Assembly: GCA_030427485.1 (NCBI GenBank)
Contig: JAUICG010000011.1
Location: forward strand, 1-64,000
DNA from: Gammaproteobacteria bacterium
GTDB lineage: Bacteria; Pseudomonadota; Gammaproteobacteria; Pseudomonadales; Halieaceae
Direction: 5' to 3'
Length of the DNA stretch: 64,000 bases
The translations under genes were made by a program, and so were the position numbers. The notes under the pieces are model-generated. The model was not told the origin of the DNA and searched no databases. It saw nothing but the letters and a program-made list of their open reading frames with translations. Positions within the stretch are counted from its first letter, which is position 1. Each line of letters opens with the position of its first letter. Positions 1 to 8,940 of the stretch are shown piece after piece.

Positions 1-2
1 TG

Positions 3-236
3 GGCGTGGTGATCAGCAATCCGGCCGGGGAGACCAGGACGATTTTCGGCGGCCAGTATAACAGTTACTACAATGATTCCGGCACCACCTTGCGGATCGG
101 GCCCGTCAGTCTGCCTGAAGGTGACTGCCCGAGCTATGCCCTTGAAGGCCCCGGTGCCTGCGGCCTCGGTGCCGAACTGGCGGACCAGGAAAGTTGTGCG
201 GTCGACTGTCGTGACGATGATGTAGAAGCCCTCTAG
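3..236 (+). CDS. 3' end of an unknown, probably secreted protein (5' end outside window)
   Basis: The frame is open from the window edge to a TAG stop at 234-236, so only the last 77 or so residues are visible; a GTG at position 6 could be internal. The visible part is rich in Gly, Ser, Asn and Asp, with four Cys in the last 36 residues and an acidic tail, which suggests an extracytoplasmic protein. It carries no IPTL-type sorting tail, although exosortase H lies 1 kb downstream. A short stretch (NPAGE followed by TI.F and an aromatic residue) resembles part of the secreted protein at 4890-5555, but this is weak. No function can be assigned. Confidence 0.5.
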   Translation, partial: GVVISNPAGETRTIFGGQYNSYYNDSGTTLRIGPVSLPEGDCPSYALEGPGACGLGAELADQESCAVDCRDDDVEAL

Positions 237-312
237 GCTAATACCGGGTACCCTATATAGCGGTTAACGACAATATGGCGCCAGTATTCGCAGGGCGGCG
301 CCTGCGCGGGCG

Positions 313-1203
313 GTGCACGCATTGACCCAGCCTGTGCTGAACCAGGTGACGCTCGCGCCGTCCCATCACAACCCGTTGCTCGCCTACCTGATTGATCAGC
401 AAAGCCTGGTATTGCTGGTATTTACGTTTGGCGGCATGTTGCTCTTCATGGTGCTGGAACAGGTTTGGCCAAGACGCCGCAGTGGGGAAATCCCGATAGC
501 ACACTGGCTGACAAACTGGTTTCTGGCCAGTCTTAATTTCTTCATTTTGTTCTGGTTGACCTTGCAACTGGGTCAGTCAGCCCTGCTCAGGTCCTATTTC
601 CCCGACCTCGGAGTGTACGGCCGTTTCCACCCCGCTGTCGCGATTGCAATAATGGTGATGGTGACCGAGTTCGTGCAGTACTGGATGCACCGGGCTTTCC
701 ACCGGTTCGGTCTACTCTGGCGTATCCATGCGGTGCACCACACAGACACCACCGTCGACACGACCACGTCCCATCGGACGCACATTGTGGAGGCGGCGAT
801 CAATACACTGGCCATGCTACCGGTCTTTTTTGTTCTCGGCGCCCCCGCGCTGGTGTTGGTGTTCTATCAACTTTTTCGAGTGTTCGCAGTACTACTCAAC
901 CACAGCAACATTTCGCTGCCGGAGGGACTGGATCGTGTACTGGGAAAATTTATCGTCACACCCGGCTTTCACCTCGTACACCACAGCTCGGAATCGACCT
1001 GTACCAACAGTAACTACGGCACCGTGGTGCCCTGGTTCGATCGCGTATTCGGTACCGCACGCGAGGTACCGAACAATGATTCCGCAAGCATGTCCCTGGG
1101 GCTGGAATACCTGCGGGAGCACCGGGATTCACGCCCGGACCGTCTCCTGCTACTGCCGCTGATGTGGCGCCGCTGGGGACTGCCGGGCCTCCGCCGGGAC
1201 TAG
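313..1203 (+). CDS. Sterol desaturase / fatty acid hydroxylase family membrane protein
   Basis: This 296-residue membrane protein has the three histidine clusters of the di-iron fatty acid hydroxylase superfamily: HRAFH near residue 126, HAVHH at 139-143 and HLVHH at 220-224. Hydrophobic segments occur near residues 25-50 and 65-85 and between the His boxes. Members use O2 and a di-iron centre to hydroxylate or desaturate lipids or sterols in the membrane; the substrate here cannot be read. The start is GTG at 313. A shorter form from ATG 438 would lose the first membrane segment, so the long form is preferred. The gene stands 71 bp before xrtH on the same strand, but a functional link is not shown. 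Confidence 0.88.
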   Translation: MHALTQPVLNQVTLAPSHHNPLLAYLIDQQSLVLLVFTFGGMLLFMVLEQVWPRRRSGEIPIAHWLTNWFLASLNFFILFWLTLQLGQSALLRSYFPDLGVYGRFHPAVAIAIMVMVTEFVQYWMHRAFHRFGLLWRIHAVHHTDTTVDTTTSHRTHIVEAAINTLAMLPVFFVLGAPALVLVFYQLFRVFAVLLNHSNISLPEGLDRVLGKFIVTPGFHLVHHSSESTCTNSNYGTVVPWFDRVFGTAREVPNNDSASMSLGLEYLREHRDSRPDRLLLLPLMWRRWGLPGLRRD

Positions 1204-1274
1204 ACGCTGTCAGTGCTGGGCTGAAAGCACCGGCGTGTTAGTATTCCGGGTGCAGGAATCCAGGAGTTGTTCAA

Positions 1275-1781
1275 GTGGCGCGATTCATTACCATTTTTTT
1301 TATCACGTTGGTGGGTCTTTTCTCGCTGGAGATGCTTGTACCGGTGCAGGAGCATATCATCGTCCCCTTCACCACCGGACTGGCCCGCGTGAGCGCCGCC
1401 ATAATCCTGCCGTTTGACAGTTCGGTACTGGCTTACGGCAAGATCCTGCAACTCAAGGACACCGGTTTTGCAGTCTCCATCGAAGCCGGCTGCAACGGGG
1501 TCGAAGCAGCGATCGTGCTCATTGCGGCAATCGTCGCCTTCCCCGCAAACTGGCGTAAACGCGTTATCGCCATCGCTATCGGCTTCCTGACGATCCAGGT
1601 GATGAATATCGCGCGGATCATCAGCCTGTTGTACCTGGGCAACTGGAATCTGGAGATATTCAACTGGATACACCTCTACCTTTGGCCGGCGCTGATCATG
1701 CTGGATGTGCTGATAGTGTTCGTCGTCTATCTGCGCTACATCAACGGTGCAGCGACCGCGGGGCAGGCAGTCAATGCCTGA
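1275..1781 (+). CDS. xrtH: Exosortase H
   Basis: This 168-residue, all-helical membrane protein matches the short exosortase H type. Exosortases are transpeptidase-like enzymes that cut C-terminal sorting signals (IPTLxxWG-CTERM for XrtH) at the cytoplasmic membrane. The family's three catalytic positions are visible: Cys73 in EAGCNGVEA, Arg114 in MNIARI and His133 in FNWIHLYLW. Four to five membrane segments surround them. The next gene starts at 1774 inside this one (8-bp overlap), so the two are probably co-translated. No protein with an IPTL-CTERM tail is encoded in this window, so the targets must lie elsewhere. Confidence 0.88.
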   Translation: MARFITIFFITLVGLFSLEMLVPVQEHIIVPFTTGLARVSAAIILPFDSSVLAYGKILQLKDTGFAVSIEAGCNGVEAAIVLIAAIVAFPANWRKRVIAIAIGFLTIQVMNIARIISLLYLGNWNLEIFNWIHLYLWPALIMLDVLIVFVVYLRYINGAATAGQAVNA

Positions 1782-2394
1782 ACACCCCCACATGCGGCAG
1801 TTTCTGGTACTTGTTTTCGCGCTGCTGATTCCCTGTTTCCTGGTGTGGACGATGCTCAGCAACGCGCTGGCGATGCCCGCTCTGGGCATTGTGGATTTTG
1901 TGTTGACCCACTGGTTTCCCGATGTGGTGCACGCCCTGTACGCGCAGGGCGCCAATGTCCTGCTGATGACGGAATTCGGGGAAGCGAATGGACAGCCCGT
2001 GCCACTGGCGGGTTCCGAGTATCGCCTGGGCTTTGAGCTGAATACACGTATTCTGTCGTACTCACTCCCCTTTTACACCGCGTTACATTTTGCCACGCAG
2101 CGCAAGGAGTACTTCAGTGCCTATCTGAGCGGGCTGCTGGTGCTCTACTCGTTGTTCACCATCGGCCTGCTGTTTGTGGCCCTGAAGACACTCATGGTTA
2201 GCCTGGGCTCGACGTTTCAGGAGCAGTCCGGTGTTTTCGTACCCAATAGCAACGTGATCGGACTGTTGTATCAATTCAGCGTGCTCATTGTGCCAACGCT
2301 GGCGCCTGCCGCCGTCTGGTTATGGCAAAGCCGGGATGCGCCACTGTTGCGCGCCGCACTGTCGGGTTACGCGGGAATTGCGAAACAGGACTGA
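1774..2394 (+). CDS. Exosortase H-associated membrane protein
   Basis: The 206-residue product is predicted to be a multi-pass membrane protein, with hydrophobic spans near residues 8-30, 90-110, 120-150 and 175-195. An uncharacterised membrane protein of this type often follows xrtH; the assignment rests on this position and on the overall character of the sequence. The ATG at 1774 is chosen because it overlaps the xrtH stop region; a longer start at 1747 would overlap xrtH by 35 bp. The C-terminal half contains a loop with QEQSGVFVPNSN that may face the periplasm. Its role, perhaps assisting XrtH or presenting substrate, is inference. Confidence 0.72.
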   Translation: MPEHPHMRQFLVLVFALLIPCFLVWTMLSNALAMPALGIVDFVLTHWFPDVVHALYAQGANVLLMTEFGEANGQPVPLAGSEYRLGFELNTRILSYSLPFYTALHFATQRKEYFSAYLSGLLVLYSLFTIGLLFVALKTLMVSLGSTFQEQSGVFVPNSNVIGLLYQFSVLIVPTLAPAAVWLWQSRDAPLLRAALSGYAGIAKQD

Positions 2395-2435
2395 AGGGTC
2401 TGGCCCCGCTGGTGTACCTGATCGTTTGATTTATT

Positions 2436-2522
2436 TGGTGCGAATGGCGGGACTTGAACCCGCATGGCCGTGAGGCCGTCAGATTTTAAGTCTGATGTGT
2501 ATACCAATTCCACCACACTCGC
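2436..2522 (-). tRNA. tRNA-Leu (anticodon TAA)
   Basis: On the minus strand the 87-nt sequence folds as a class II tRNA. The acceptor strands GCGAGTG and CATTCGC pair throughout (one G-T), and the anticodon stem CAGA/TCTG encloses loop CTTAAAA, giving anticodon TAA. There is a long variable arm (ACGGCCTCACGGCC), a T loop with GTTCAAGTC, and an encoded CCA at 2436-2438. In E. coli (leuZ) and Pseudomonas the corresponding gene directly follows pgsA, tRNA-Gly and tRNA-Cys. Here it lies 19.5 kb away on the same strand. Confidence 0.96.
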
Positions 2523-2768
2523 ATAGCGCCGATTTGTCGGCTCAAGGCCTCGGATTTCGGCTGGCAAAGAAACTCAAAATGGTCAATCTGGCTTGAAACC
2601 AGGCTCCGGCCACCCGAGCGGGCGCAATAATAACATAGATTTTCCGCGCTGAACCAAGGCGCTGGCAGCACACCAAACCACATTCCGCGTTGACGCCCGC
2701 CGCTACCCTGACCGCGCTGTTCGTCGTGCTACACTGCTCGCATTATGAGATAAGCGAAAGGGTCAGGC

Positions 2769-4121
2769 ATGGCTGGCGGACGAGGGCAATTCAGCTCGCG
2801 CTTTGGATTCGTGATGGCGGCATCCGGCAGCGCCGTAGGCCTCGGGAATATCTGGGGCTTCCCCACGCAGGCGGCCAGCAATGGCGGGGCCGCATTCCTG
2901 CTGGTCTATCTGCTGCTGGCATTCCTGCTGGCGTACCCGGCGTTGATGGCGGAATTGATACTCGGCAGACACGCCCACTCGAACTCGGTTACCGCCCTGC
3001 GCAAGGTATCCGGCAGTCGCCTCGCGGCGGGAATTGGCGCCGCGACCGGCATCGCGGGCTTTACCGTGGCGGGATTGATCCTCAGTTTCTACGCGATCGT
3101 CGCCGGCTGGATGGTCGCGTTCTGCCTGTCGGCGGTCGCCGAATTATCGGGGAACCAGGCACTTGCCAGTTGGCTGACATCCTTTGGCCTGTGGCGGAAT
3201 GTATTTTTCCTGCTGCTTTTTCTCGCGCTTACCATCGCGATAGTTTCAGCCGGTGTACATGACGGGATCGAGCGCTGGTCGCGGCGGCTGATGCCGGCCC
3301 TGCTGGTTACACTGATTGTGCTGGTAGCCTACGTGCTGACGCTGGAGGGGGCGATGACGGGCCTGGAAGTATACCTGATGCCGGACTTCTCACGCGCGTT
3401 GTCAGCACAATTGATCCTGAACGCGCTGGGCTCGGCCTTTTTCTCCCTGTCTCTCGGCGTGGGTACGATGCTGATCTACGGCTCCTACCTCAGCGACGAG
3501 GAAAACCTGCCTTTACTGGGCGGTATCGTCACGCTGGTGGATGTATCCATCGCGGTACTGGCGGGTTTCATGGTCCTGCCCGCAATGTACGTCGCGCTGC
3601 ACAACGGCGTGGAGATATTCACCGCAAGCGGCGTTCTTATTTCCGAAGACACGCTCATCTTTACCGTGCTCCCCGAACTCTTCGCCACCATCGGCCTGCC
3701 GGGTATCGTGGTGTCATTCACCTTCTTTTTCCTGATGAGCATCGCGGCGCTGACCTCATCCATTTCCATGCTGGAAGTACCGGTCGCCTACGTGACCGAG
3801 GAATACAACGCTGAGCGCCATGCTGCTGCCTGGGTTATAGGCGGCATCATCGCCACTATCGGCTGCGCCATCCTGTTGAACTTCGACACGCTGTTCGGCT
3901 TTATCGTGACCGTGACCACGCGCTACAGCCAGCCGCTGCTGGGTTTCATGTTTTGCGTGTACGCCGGATGGGTATGGCGCCGGAACTCGCTGCTGCAGGA
4001 GCTTCGCAAAGGCTATCCGCAGGTGGAGGAAGGTCTGTTCTGGAAAATCTGGCCCTGGTACGTGAGAGTGGTTTGCCCCTTGATCATTCTGGGTATCTTC
4101 GCGCAATCACTGTTTGCCTAA
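2769..4121 (+). CDS. Sodium-dependent transporter, neurotransmitter:sodium symporter (NSS/SNF) family
   Basis: The 450-residue protein begins with the NSS signature: FSSRFGFVMAASGSAVGLGN then IWGFP in the unwound first helix that binds Na+ and substrate. About eleven membrane helices follow, which is the usual number for bacterial NSS proteins of the MhsT/TyrT type. These proteins co-transport amino acids or related amines with Na+. Serving a Na+ gradient fits the Na+-NQR operon at 36-42 kb. The start at 2769 gives the N-terminal MAGGRGQFSSRFG expected for the family. The substrate cannot be told from sequence. It stands alone, 247 bp after tRNA-Leu. Confidence 0.93.
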   Translation: MAGGRGQFSSRFGFVMAASGSAVGLGNIWGFPTQAASNGGAAFLLVYLLLAFLLAYPALMAELILGRHAHSNSVTALRKVSGSRLAAGIGAATGIAGFTVAGLILSFYAIVAGWMVAFCLSAVAELSGNQALASWLTSFGLWRNVFFLLLFLALTIAIVSAGVHDGIERWSRRLMPALLVTLIVLVAYVLTLEGAMTGLEVYLMPDFSRALSAQLILNALGSAFFSLSLGVGTMLIYGSYLSDEENLPLLGGIVTLVDVSIAVLAGFMVLPAMYVALHNGVEIFTASGVLISEDTLIFTVLPELFATIGLPGIVVSFTFFFLMSIAALTSSISMLEVPVAYVTEEYNAERHAAAWVIGGIIATIGCAILLNFDTLFGFIVTVTTRYSQPLLGFMFCVYAGWVWRRNSLLQELRKGYPQVEEGLFWKIWPWYVRVVCPLIILGIFAQSLFA

Positions 4122-4186
4122 TCTGGTGCGCTCACCAATCCGTGGCGGGGCTGGTGACGCAGTGAACCGGGTAGAATCGATACAGA

Positions 4187-4648
4187 CTAATTCAGTGAGA
4201 TTTCACCGCTTTCCACAATACGCTGGGTTGGCACAAACCCGTTGAAATCAATCTTTGCCGAGAGGCGATATGCCAGCGGTTCGGATCCCGCTGACCCCAG
4301 GCTGGCCATCAGCCTCAGCAACTCCAGCAATTGCAGCCCCGCTTCCAGTGTGACCACGCCCTCGCCATAACCGGCGATAGGCGCGACATCATTGGCCACA
4401 CCGGCTATCAGCTCCTGACCAAGCAATTCCACGGAATAACTGATTCCGGCAATATCCAGCGTCTGCTTGTTCGGATTGATCACACGCAATCTGATTTCGA
4501 ACCGTGGCGTACCGGCATCACCGGGCAGGCTCTTGAAACTGACCAGGCTAACCCTGGGAGGATCCAACTCCGGTGCCAGGCTGGCGCAGCTACCGAGTAG
4601 CAGAACGAGCAAAGCCAGGTACAAGCGGCGTGAAACGCGCAGCATCAC
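4187..4648 (-). CDS. LEA type 2 family lipoprotein
   Basis: The 153-residue product has a lipoprotein signal peptide ending in LLLGSC (Cys near residue 21). A WHy/LEA-14-type domain follows, visible as an alternating beta pattern with SLVSFKSL, FEIRLRVINPNKQTLDI and a C-terminal strand with ISLN. LEA type 2 domains are fibronectin-like folds linked to desiccation and stress tolerance in plants and found as small lipoproteins in many proteobacteria. Their molecular role there is not established. The start ATG overlaps the stop of the upstream small membrane protein gene (ATGA, 4645-4648), so the pair is translated together. Confidence 0.8.
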   Translation of the reverse strand: MMLRVSRRLYLALLVLLLGSCASLAPELDPPRVSLVSFKSLPGDAGTPRFEIRLRVINPNKQTLDIAGISYSVELLGQELIAGVANDVAPIAGYGEGVVTLEAGLQLLELLRLMASLGSAGSEPLAYRLSAKIDFNGFVPTQRIVESGEISLN

Positions 4649-4812
4649 GGGGCATTCCTCTTGTAGTGCAGTAGAAAGAAAACGAGGTAAGCCAGGCTGC
4701 CCAGCACGAATACGGCGGCCACCCAGTCACCGGTTTTGAGATAAATGAACACGCTGAAGATCAACATCCCCAGGGCCAGCAACAGAGCGATAATTCGTTC
4801 AGGCGTAAACAT
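4645..4812 (-). CDS. Small membrane protein of unknown function (55 aa)
   Basis: The product starts MFTPERIIALLLALGML and has two hydrophobic segments (about residues 6-23 and 28-46) separated by KTGDW, with a basic tail HYKRNAP. Topology would be a two-helix hairpin. An ATG at 4821 (MAPMFTPE) is a possible slightly longer start; an even longer frame upstream has an unlikely Arg-rich N-terminus. The 4-bp stop/start overlap with the downstream LEA-type lipoprotein gene is the best argument that it is real. No function is recognised. Confidence 0.65.
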   Translation of the reverse strand: MFTPERIIALLLALGMLIFSVFIYLKTGDWVAAVFVLGSLAYLVFFLLHYKRNAP

Positions 4813-4889
4813 AGGGGCCATAGTAGCATTGCAGCCCGTTCTCCGGCACGCAGATATTCTGCCATGCCGTGCCAACGCGTCCGTGCTGC

Positions 4890-5555
4890 TCAGCCGCCTT
4901 CGATCGCGGCCAGCGGTACCTCGTAGACCTCGCCGTCACTCACCTTCACGGTCCAGGTATCGCCGCTCAAGCGGGCCTCCACCTCACGGTTAGTGGCGTT
5001 GACATAGTCGCGCATGAAGTTGATGGTGAACTGCTCGCCGGCCGGGTTCTGGACAACAATGGATGCCTGGCCATCTTCCATGCGCAGAATACCCGCCGGA
5101 CAATCCCCGAACTCCGACGCGCCGGATGCGCGACAGCGCAATATCGTTGTCGCATCGTAGTCATCGGTGGTAAACGGCGCCGTGGGGTTGTTGCCGTCGC
5201 CCGATGAGGCGTCCGTTGCCCGTTTCCAGTAGACAAAGACGCTCTGGTCCTCAAAGCGAAATATCAGGCCCTGGTCTCCCAGGCCACTCTGACGGTATGC
5301 CGGGCGACCCACAGCGTCACGGTAGTTGCCCGGAGCGTCGCCGACGGGGGTAAGATCGTACGTCGCCGCGTCGGTCACCAGCGTAATGCGCCCCTGGCGC
5401 TGGGAGAAGGTGCAGTCGACCGAAGCACTGGCCTTGTCCGAGCCCGCCGCATAGATATCGCAGCGCGCGGCTGCGGAATCCGCGAAGGCCGACATCGCGC
5501 AACCGACGGAGCAGATTCCCAACGCCCAATAAGCCAGGGATGTAATTCCGTGCAT
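4890..5555 (-). CDS. Secreted protein of unknown function
   Basis: The ATG at 5555 is preceded by GGGGAG and opens a classical signal peptide (MHGITSLAYWALGICSVG, cleavage likely after AFA near residue 25). The mature part of about 195 residues is rich in beta-type sequence and contains five or so Cys, including CDIYAAG, DCTFSQRQG, ILRCRASG and GDCPAG, which could form periplasmic disulfides. It ends in a Gly-rich EGG tail without an anchor. It looks like a small periplasmic or extracellular domain; I do not recognise the family. It is divergent from the hydrolase at 5813. Confidence 0.65.
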   Translation of the reverse strand: MHGITSLAYWALGICSVGCAMSAFADSAAARCDIYAAGSDKASASVDCTFSQRQGRITLVTDAATYDLTPVGDAPGNYRDAVGRPAYRQSGLGDQGLIFRFEDQSVFVYWKRATDASSGDGNNPTAPFTTDDYDATTILRCRASGASEFGDCPAGILRMEDGQASIVVQNPAGEQFTINFMRDYVNATNREVEARLSGDTWTVKVSDGEVYEVPLAAIEGG

Positions 5556-5812
5556 GGCCGTACTCCCCCCTCTCCCATCCGGCCCACACCATACGCCAGA
5601 TTCAACACCTGGAGCAAACATCCAATCAGGGGCGTTACCCGGTTTGCGATACAGCCATCTGCCGCTCTATGATACGCGCAGGCCGTCCTGCTGCACGCTC
5701 TGGCGTAACGCCGGCGCCGGCGGCCATAAACCCTGTTGCGTCGCAGGCGTTGCTGATCAACACGTCGATCGACAATACCCCGACACAGACACAAGCATAA
5801 GGAGAAATCTGG

Positions 5813-6538
5813 ATGGCAACCTATGTACTGGTTCACGGCGGCGGGCACGGAGGCTGGTGCTACCAGCCGGTTGCCCGGCTGTTGCGCGCGAAAGGCCATG
5901 AAGTCTACGCCCCTTCACTGACGGGCCTGGCGGACCGCGAACACCTGTTGAGTGCCGCCGTCGACTTGAACACGCACATCACCGACATCGTGAAACTGCT
6001 GCAGTACGAGGACCTGCGCGAGGTGATCCTGGTGGGGCACAGTTACGGCGGCATGGTGATCACCGGGGTGGCAGATCGTGCAACTGACCGCATTGCCAAT
6101 GTCGTATACCTCGATGCAGCCTATCCGATGAACGGCCAGTCACTGGTGGACGTCGCGGGCGAGGTCATACTGGAAGCGAGAGAATCCGCGCGCATGGTGG
6201 ACGGCATCGAGATGGTGTTGTATCCCGGTGAAGATCCGATGGAGTACTACGGTGTGACCGAACCTGAGCAGATCGCCTGGATGAAGCCCAAGCTGACGCC
6301 GCACCCGTGGAAGTGTTTTGAAACCAAACTCGTGCTGGGCAATGAAGAGGCGATGCGACGTATCCCACAGTCTTTCGTGTTGAGCAACGTGCAGATCGAG
6401 CAACTGACTGACGAGATGCGCGAAGGGCTCATGGCGCTGTGCGAAGGCCGGGTATGGGAAATCGCCACGGGCCATGACCTGATGATTTCAGAGCCGCAGA
6501 AAACCGCTGAAGTATTGCACGAGGTAGCGCAGCGCTGA
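5813..6538 (+). CDS. Alpha/beta hydrolase, plant methylesterase/hydroxynitrile-lyase-like
   Basis: The 241-residue protein has the small alpha/beta-hydrolase layout of the MES/HNL group: oxyanion motif LVHGGGHGGWCY at residues 6-17, nucleophile Ser77 in GHSYGGMV, and a late GHDLMI with the likely catalytic His near residue 220. The acid residue would be near DLMISEP. Relatives hydrolyse carboxyl or carbamate esters, and bacterial ones are often labelled pyrethroid hydrolase-like. The substrate is unknown. The start ATG has an AAGGAG Shine-Dalgarno 9 bases upstream. The gene is alone on its strand. Confidence 0.87.
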   Translation: MATYVLVHGGGHGGWCYQPVARLLRAKGHEVYAPSLTGLADREHLLSAAVDLNTHITDIVKLLQYEDLREVILVGHSYGGMVITGVADRATDRIANVVYLDAAYPMNGQSLVDVAGEVILEARESARMVDGIEMVLYPGEDPMEYYGVTEPEQIAWMKPKLTPHPWKCFETKLVLGNEEAMRRIPQSFVLSNVQIEQLTDEMREGLMALCEGRVWEIATGHDLMISEPQKTAEVLHEVAQR

Positions 6539-6609
6539 CACCCTCGATGGAGTGGTCACCGCGCAGACTGCCTGGCACGCAATAAGCGGGCCGCGAAAAT
6601 GCCTGATGC

Positions 6610-7626
6610 TCAGCCCTGTTTCTCCAGGTGTTGCCGCATAAACCTCGCCATCTCGTCGCGCGCGGCAAGCGCTTCCGGAAAAATGCCCGCGAAGAGCGGG
6701 AATGCGTGCGGCAGCGTCGGCCAGATATGGCAGGTAGTGTCTACGCCCGCCGCGCTGGCGCGGCGCGCCAGGTACACAGTGTCGTCCATCAGTATTTCAT
6801 TGGAACTGGCAACAAAGAACAGCGGCGGCAGTCCGCTGCAGTCCATGTACAGGGGCGAGATTTCCGGGTCTGCGCTGTCGTGTTCGCCCGCATATTCACT
6901 GCACATGCGTTGCATTGCCGAAACCGGCAACAGCGGGTCGCTCTTGCGAACCTTGTAACGCGATGGCAGGCCGTGCACCCTGCTCATTTCGGTCACCGGC
7001 GATACCGGCACCGCACAGGCGGGCATTGGCAAATCGGCCTTGCGAATGCGCTGCAACAAGGCCATCAGCAGGTTGCCGCCCGCGGAATCGCCGCCCATGA
7101 CAATGTCCGAGGCCTGGTAACCCAGGTCGAGAAGTTCACGATAGGCCTGCTCGCAATCGTCCAGCCCGGCGGGGTACGGGTTAGCGGGTGTCAGCCTGTA
7201 GTCCGGCATGAACGCGTCGGCATCGAGCTGCCGGCAGAGGTTGGCGACCATACTCAGGTGCATGTCGGGCGCGGCAGGCAGGCTAAACGCACCGCCGTGC
7301 AACCACAGAATAACGGGGCGCCCGGTATCCCCGAGCGAGCCCACCACGTGCCCAGGCTGCCGGCCCACAATGTCATAGCTGATCGACTGCCCGGCCGAAT
7401 CCCGACAGACCATCGATGCGGTGCGGATCTGCATTTCGGCGATGCGCTCCGGTGAAAAGCGCCCTATCGCCGCCAGCATGCGCTTCGCGAACACCCGCAT
7501 AAACCAGAGGATGATGCTGGTGCGCCGCGACACGGCCATGTCGCGGTAGATGACCGGATCTGGCGCGGTGGCCCCTCCCGGCTTTTGTACAGGTGGTATA
7601 TGTAATGCCGGCTGGTGTGTATTCAT
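6610..7626 (-). CDS. Alpha/beta hydrolase, hormone-sensitive-lipase (type IV esterase) family
   Basis: The 338-residue protein has the HSL signature: HGGAF (oxyanion hole, near residue 110), nucleophile Ser181 in GGDSAGGN, an acid in the SNEILMDD region near residue 275, and His in LPHAF near 305. The family hydrolyses short and medium acyl esters in the cytoplasm. The N-terminal 60 residues form the usual helical cap. No signal peptide is visible. It is divergent from the SDR lipoprotein gene at 7885, with 258 bp between them. Confidence 0.9.
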   Translation of the reverse strand: MNTHQPALHIPPVQKPGGATAPDPVIYRDMAVSRRTSIILWFMRVFAKRMLAAIGRFSPERIAEMQIRTASMVCRDSAGQSISYDIVGRQPGHVVGSLGDTGRPVILWLHGGAFSLPAAPDMHLSMVANLCRQLDADAFMPDYRLTPANPYPAGLDDCEQAYRELLDLGYQASDIVMGGDSAGGNLLMALLQRIRKADLPMPACAVPVSPVTEMSRVHGLPSRYKVRKSDPLLPVSAMQRMCSEYAGEHDSADPEISPLYMDCSGLPPLFFVASSNEILMDDTVYLARRASAAGVDTTCHIWPTLPHAFPLFAGIFPEALAARDEMARFMRQHLEKQG

Positions 7627-7884
7627 AGCATTTTACGCAGGTCTGGTAGCAAGAGGTGTGGCCGGTGTCAGCCCGAAACCCGAGAATACCTGACAATCCG
7701 GCGAACCGGAAGCCGGCCGGCCTTGTGGTAGAGTTTCAGTATGAAATATAACCCGGCCTCTCAGGCTCTCGACATAGCTCAGGTGTCAAATTGTGACACT
7801 CCCGATGTTGTACCCGTATTCCGTAGTTTGTGGGAGACTGCGCACTCTACGCTAGAGACTTGATCGAGACCAAGGAGGTAGACC

Positions 7885-8913
7885 ATGGTCCTGAACCGCA
7901 GACGATTTATCCAGGCCTCCGCCGCGACAGTGGCGGCGACCTCGGTGGCTGGCTGCAGCAGCAGCGATGTGGAAATCGACTCCCGTTTGCCGGTGGGGCC
8001 CTACAATGCCCTGTCAACTGCCGAGGAGGTCACGCAGGGTATGGACCTGTCCGGCAGGACAGCGTTGGTCACCGGCTGCAATTCCGGCATCGGGCATGAA
8101 ACCATGCGCGTGCTGGCCATGCGCGGTGCCCACGTGTTCGGCACGGGTCGCACGCTGGAAAAGGCGCGGCAGGCCTGTAACAGCGTCAGCGGCAGAACAA
8201 CCCCCCTGGCGCTGGAGTTGTCGGATTTCGACTCCTGCGTCGACTGCGCCAGGGCTGTCGCCGCGCACAGCGATTCGCTCGATATACTGATTACCAATGC
8301 CGGGATCGGCAGCTTCACGGATTTTGAACTGATCAACGGCATCGAGAAGATTTTCGTGGTGAACTACCTCGGGCATGTGGTGCTGACGATGAACCTGCTG
8401 CCGCTGGTACGGGCCGCCGACCGCGGTCGCATAGTTCACGTGGGCAGCCAGATGGGATACAGGAGCGCACCCGAGGGCGGAATAGACTTCGACAATCTCC
8501 GCGGTGAGGCCGGCTACGATGCCTTTGAGGCGTACGGCCGCTCCAAACTGGCCAACGCCCTCTTCTCTCTCAAACTGTCGCAAATGCTCGACCCGGCCAG
8601 GACCACGTCCAATGCGGTGCATCCGGGCTTTGTGGAGTCCAATATCGGCCGCAACGCGGACGGCATCGTCGGGTTCTTCTACAACACGGTCGCCAACCTC
8701 ATAAAGAAAGACGTGTCAGAGGGGGCCGCCACCCAGGTTTACGTCGCGACCAACCCTTTGCTGGATGGGGTCAGCGGCGCCTACTTCGAGAATTGCAACC
8801 CGGTGAAAATCAACATCGACAATCACATGTTCGACGTGGCGCTGGCCGACAGGCTGTGGCGCGAAACCCTGGGCATGGTAGGCGGCTACTTCGAGGGGAA
8901 AATTCCGGCATAA
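7885..8913 (+). CDS. Short-chain dehydrogenase/reductase with a Tat lipoprotein signal
   Basis: Residues 1-24 read as a twin-arginine lipoprotein signal: RRRFIQ at 5-10, an Ala-rich hydrophobic stretch and a lipobox ending at Cys24 (VAGC). A complete classical SDR domain follows: the TG-x3-GIG cofactor motif from Thr63 (TGCNSGIG), NAG near residue 141, and catalytic YGRSK with Tyr217 and Lys221. The C-terminal part resembles retinol-dehydrogenase/WW-oxidoreductase-like SDRs (HPGFVESNIG). SDRs are normally cytoplasmic, so folded, cofactor-loaded export through Tat is notable. A strong AAGGAGG Shine-Dalgarno lies just before ATG 7885. Confidence 0.85.
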   Translation: MVLNRRRFIQASAATVAATSVAGCSSSDVEIDSRLPVGPYNALSTAEEVTQGMDLSGRTALVTGCNSGIGHETMRVLAMRGAHVFGTGRTLEKARQACNSVSGRTTPLALELSDFDSCVDCARAVAAHSDSLDILITNAGIGSFTDFELINGIEKIFVVNYLGHVVLTMNLLPLVRAADRGRIVHVGSQMGYRSAPEGGIDFDNLRGEAGYDAFEAYGRSKLANALFSLKLSQMLDPARTTSNAVHPGFVESNIGRNADGIVGFFYNTVANLIKKDVSEGAATQVYVATNPLLDGVSGAYFENCNPVKINIDNHMFDVALADRLWRETLGMVGGYFEGKIPA

Positions 8914-8940
8914 GAAGCCACCGCAGCACTCCCGGGCAGA

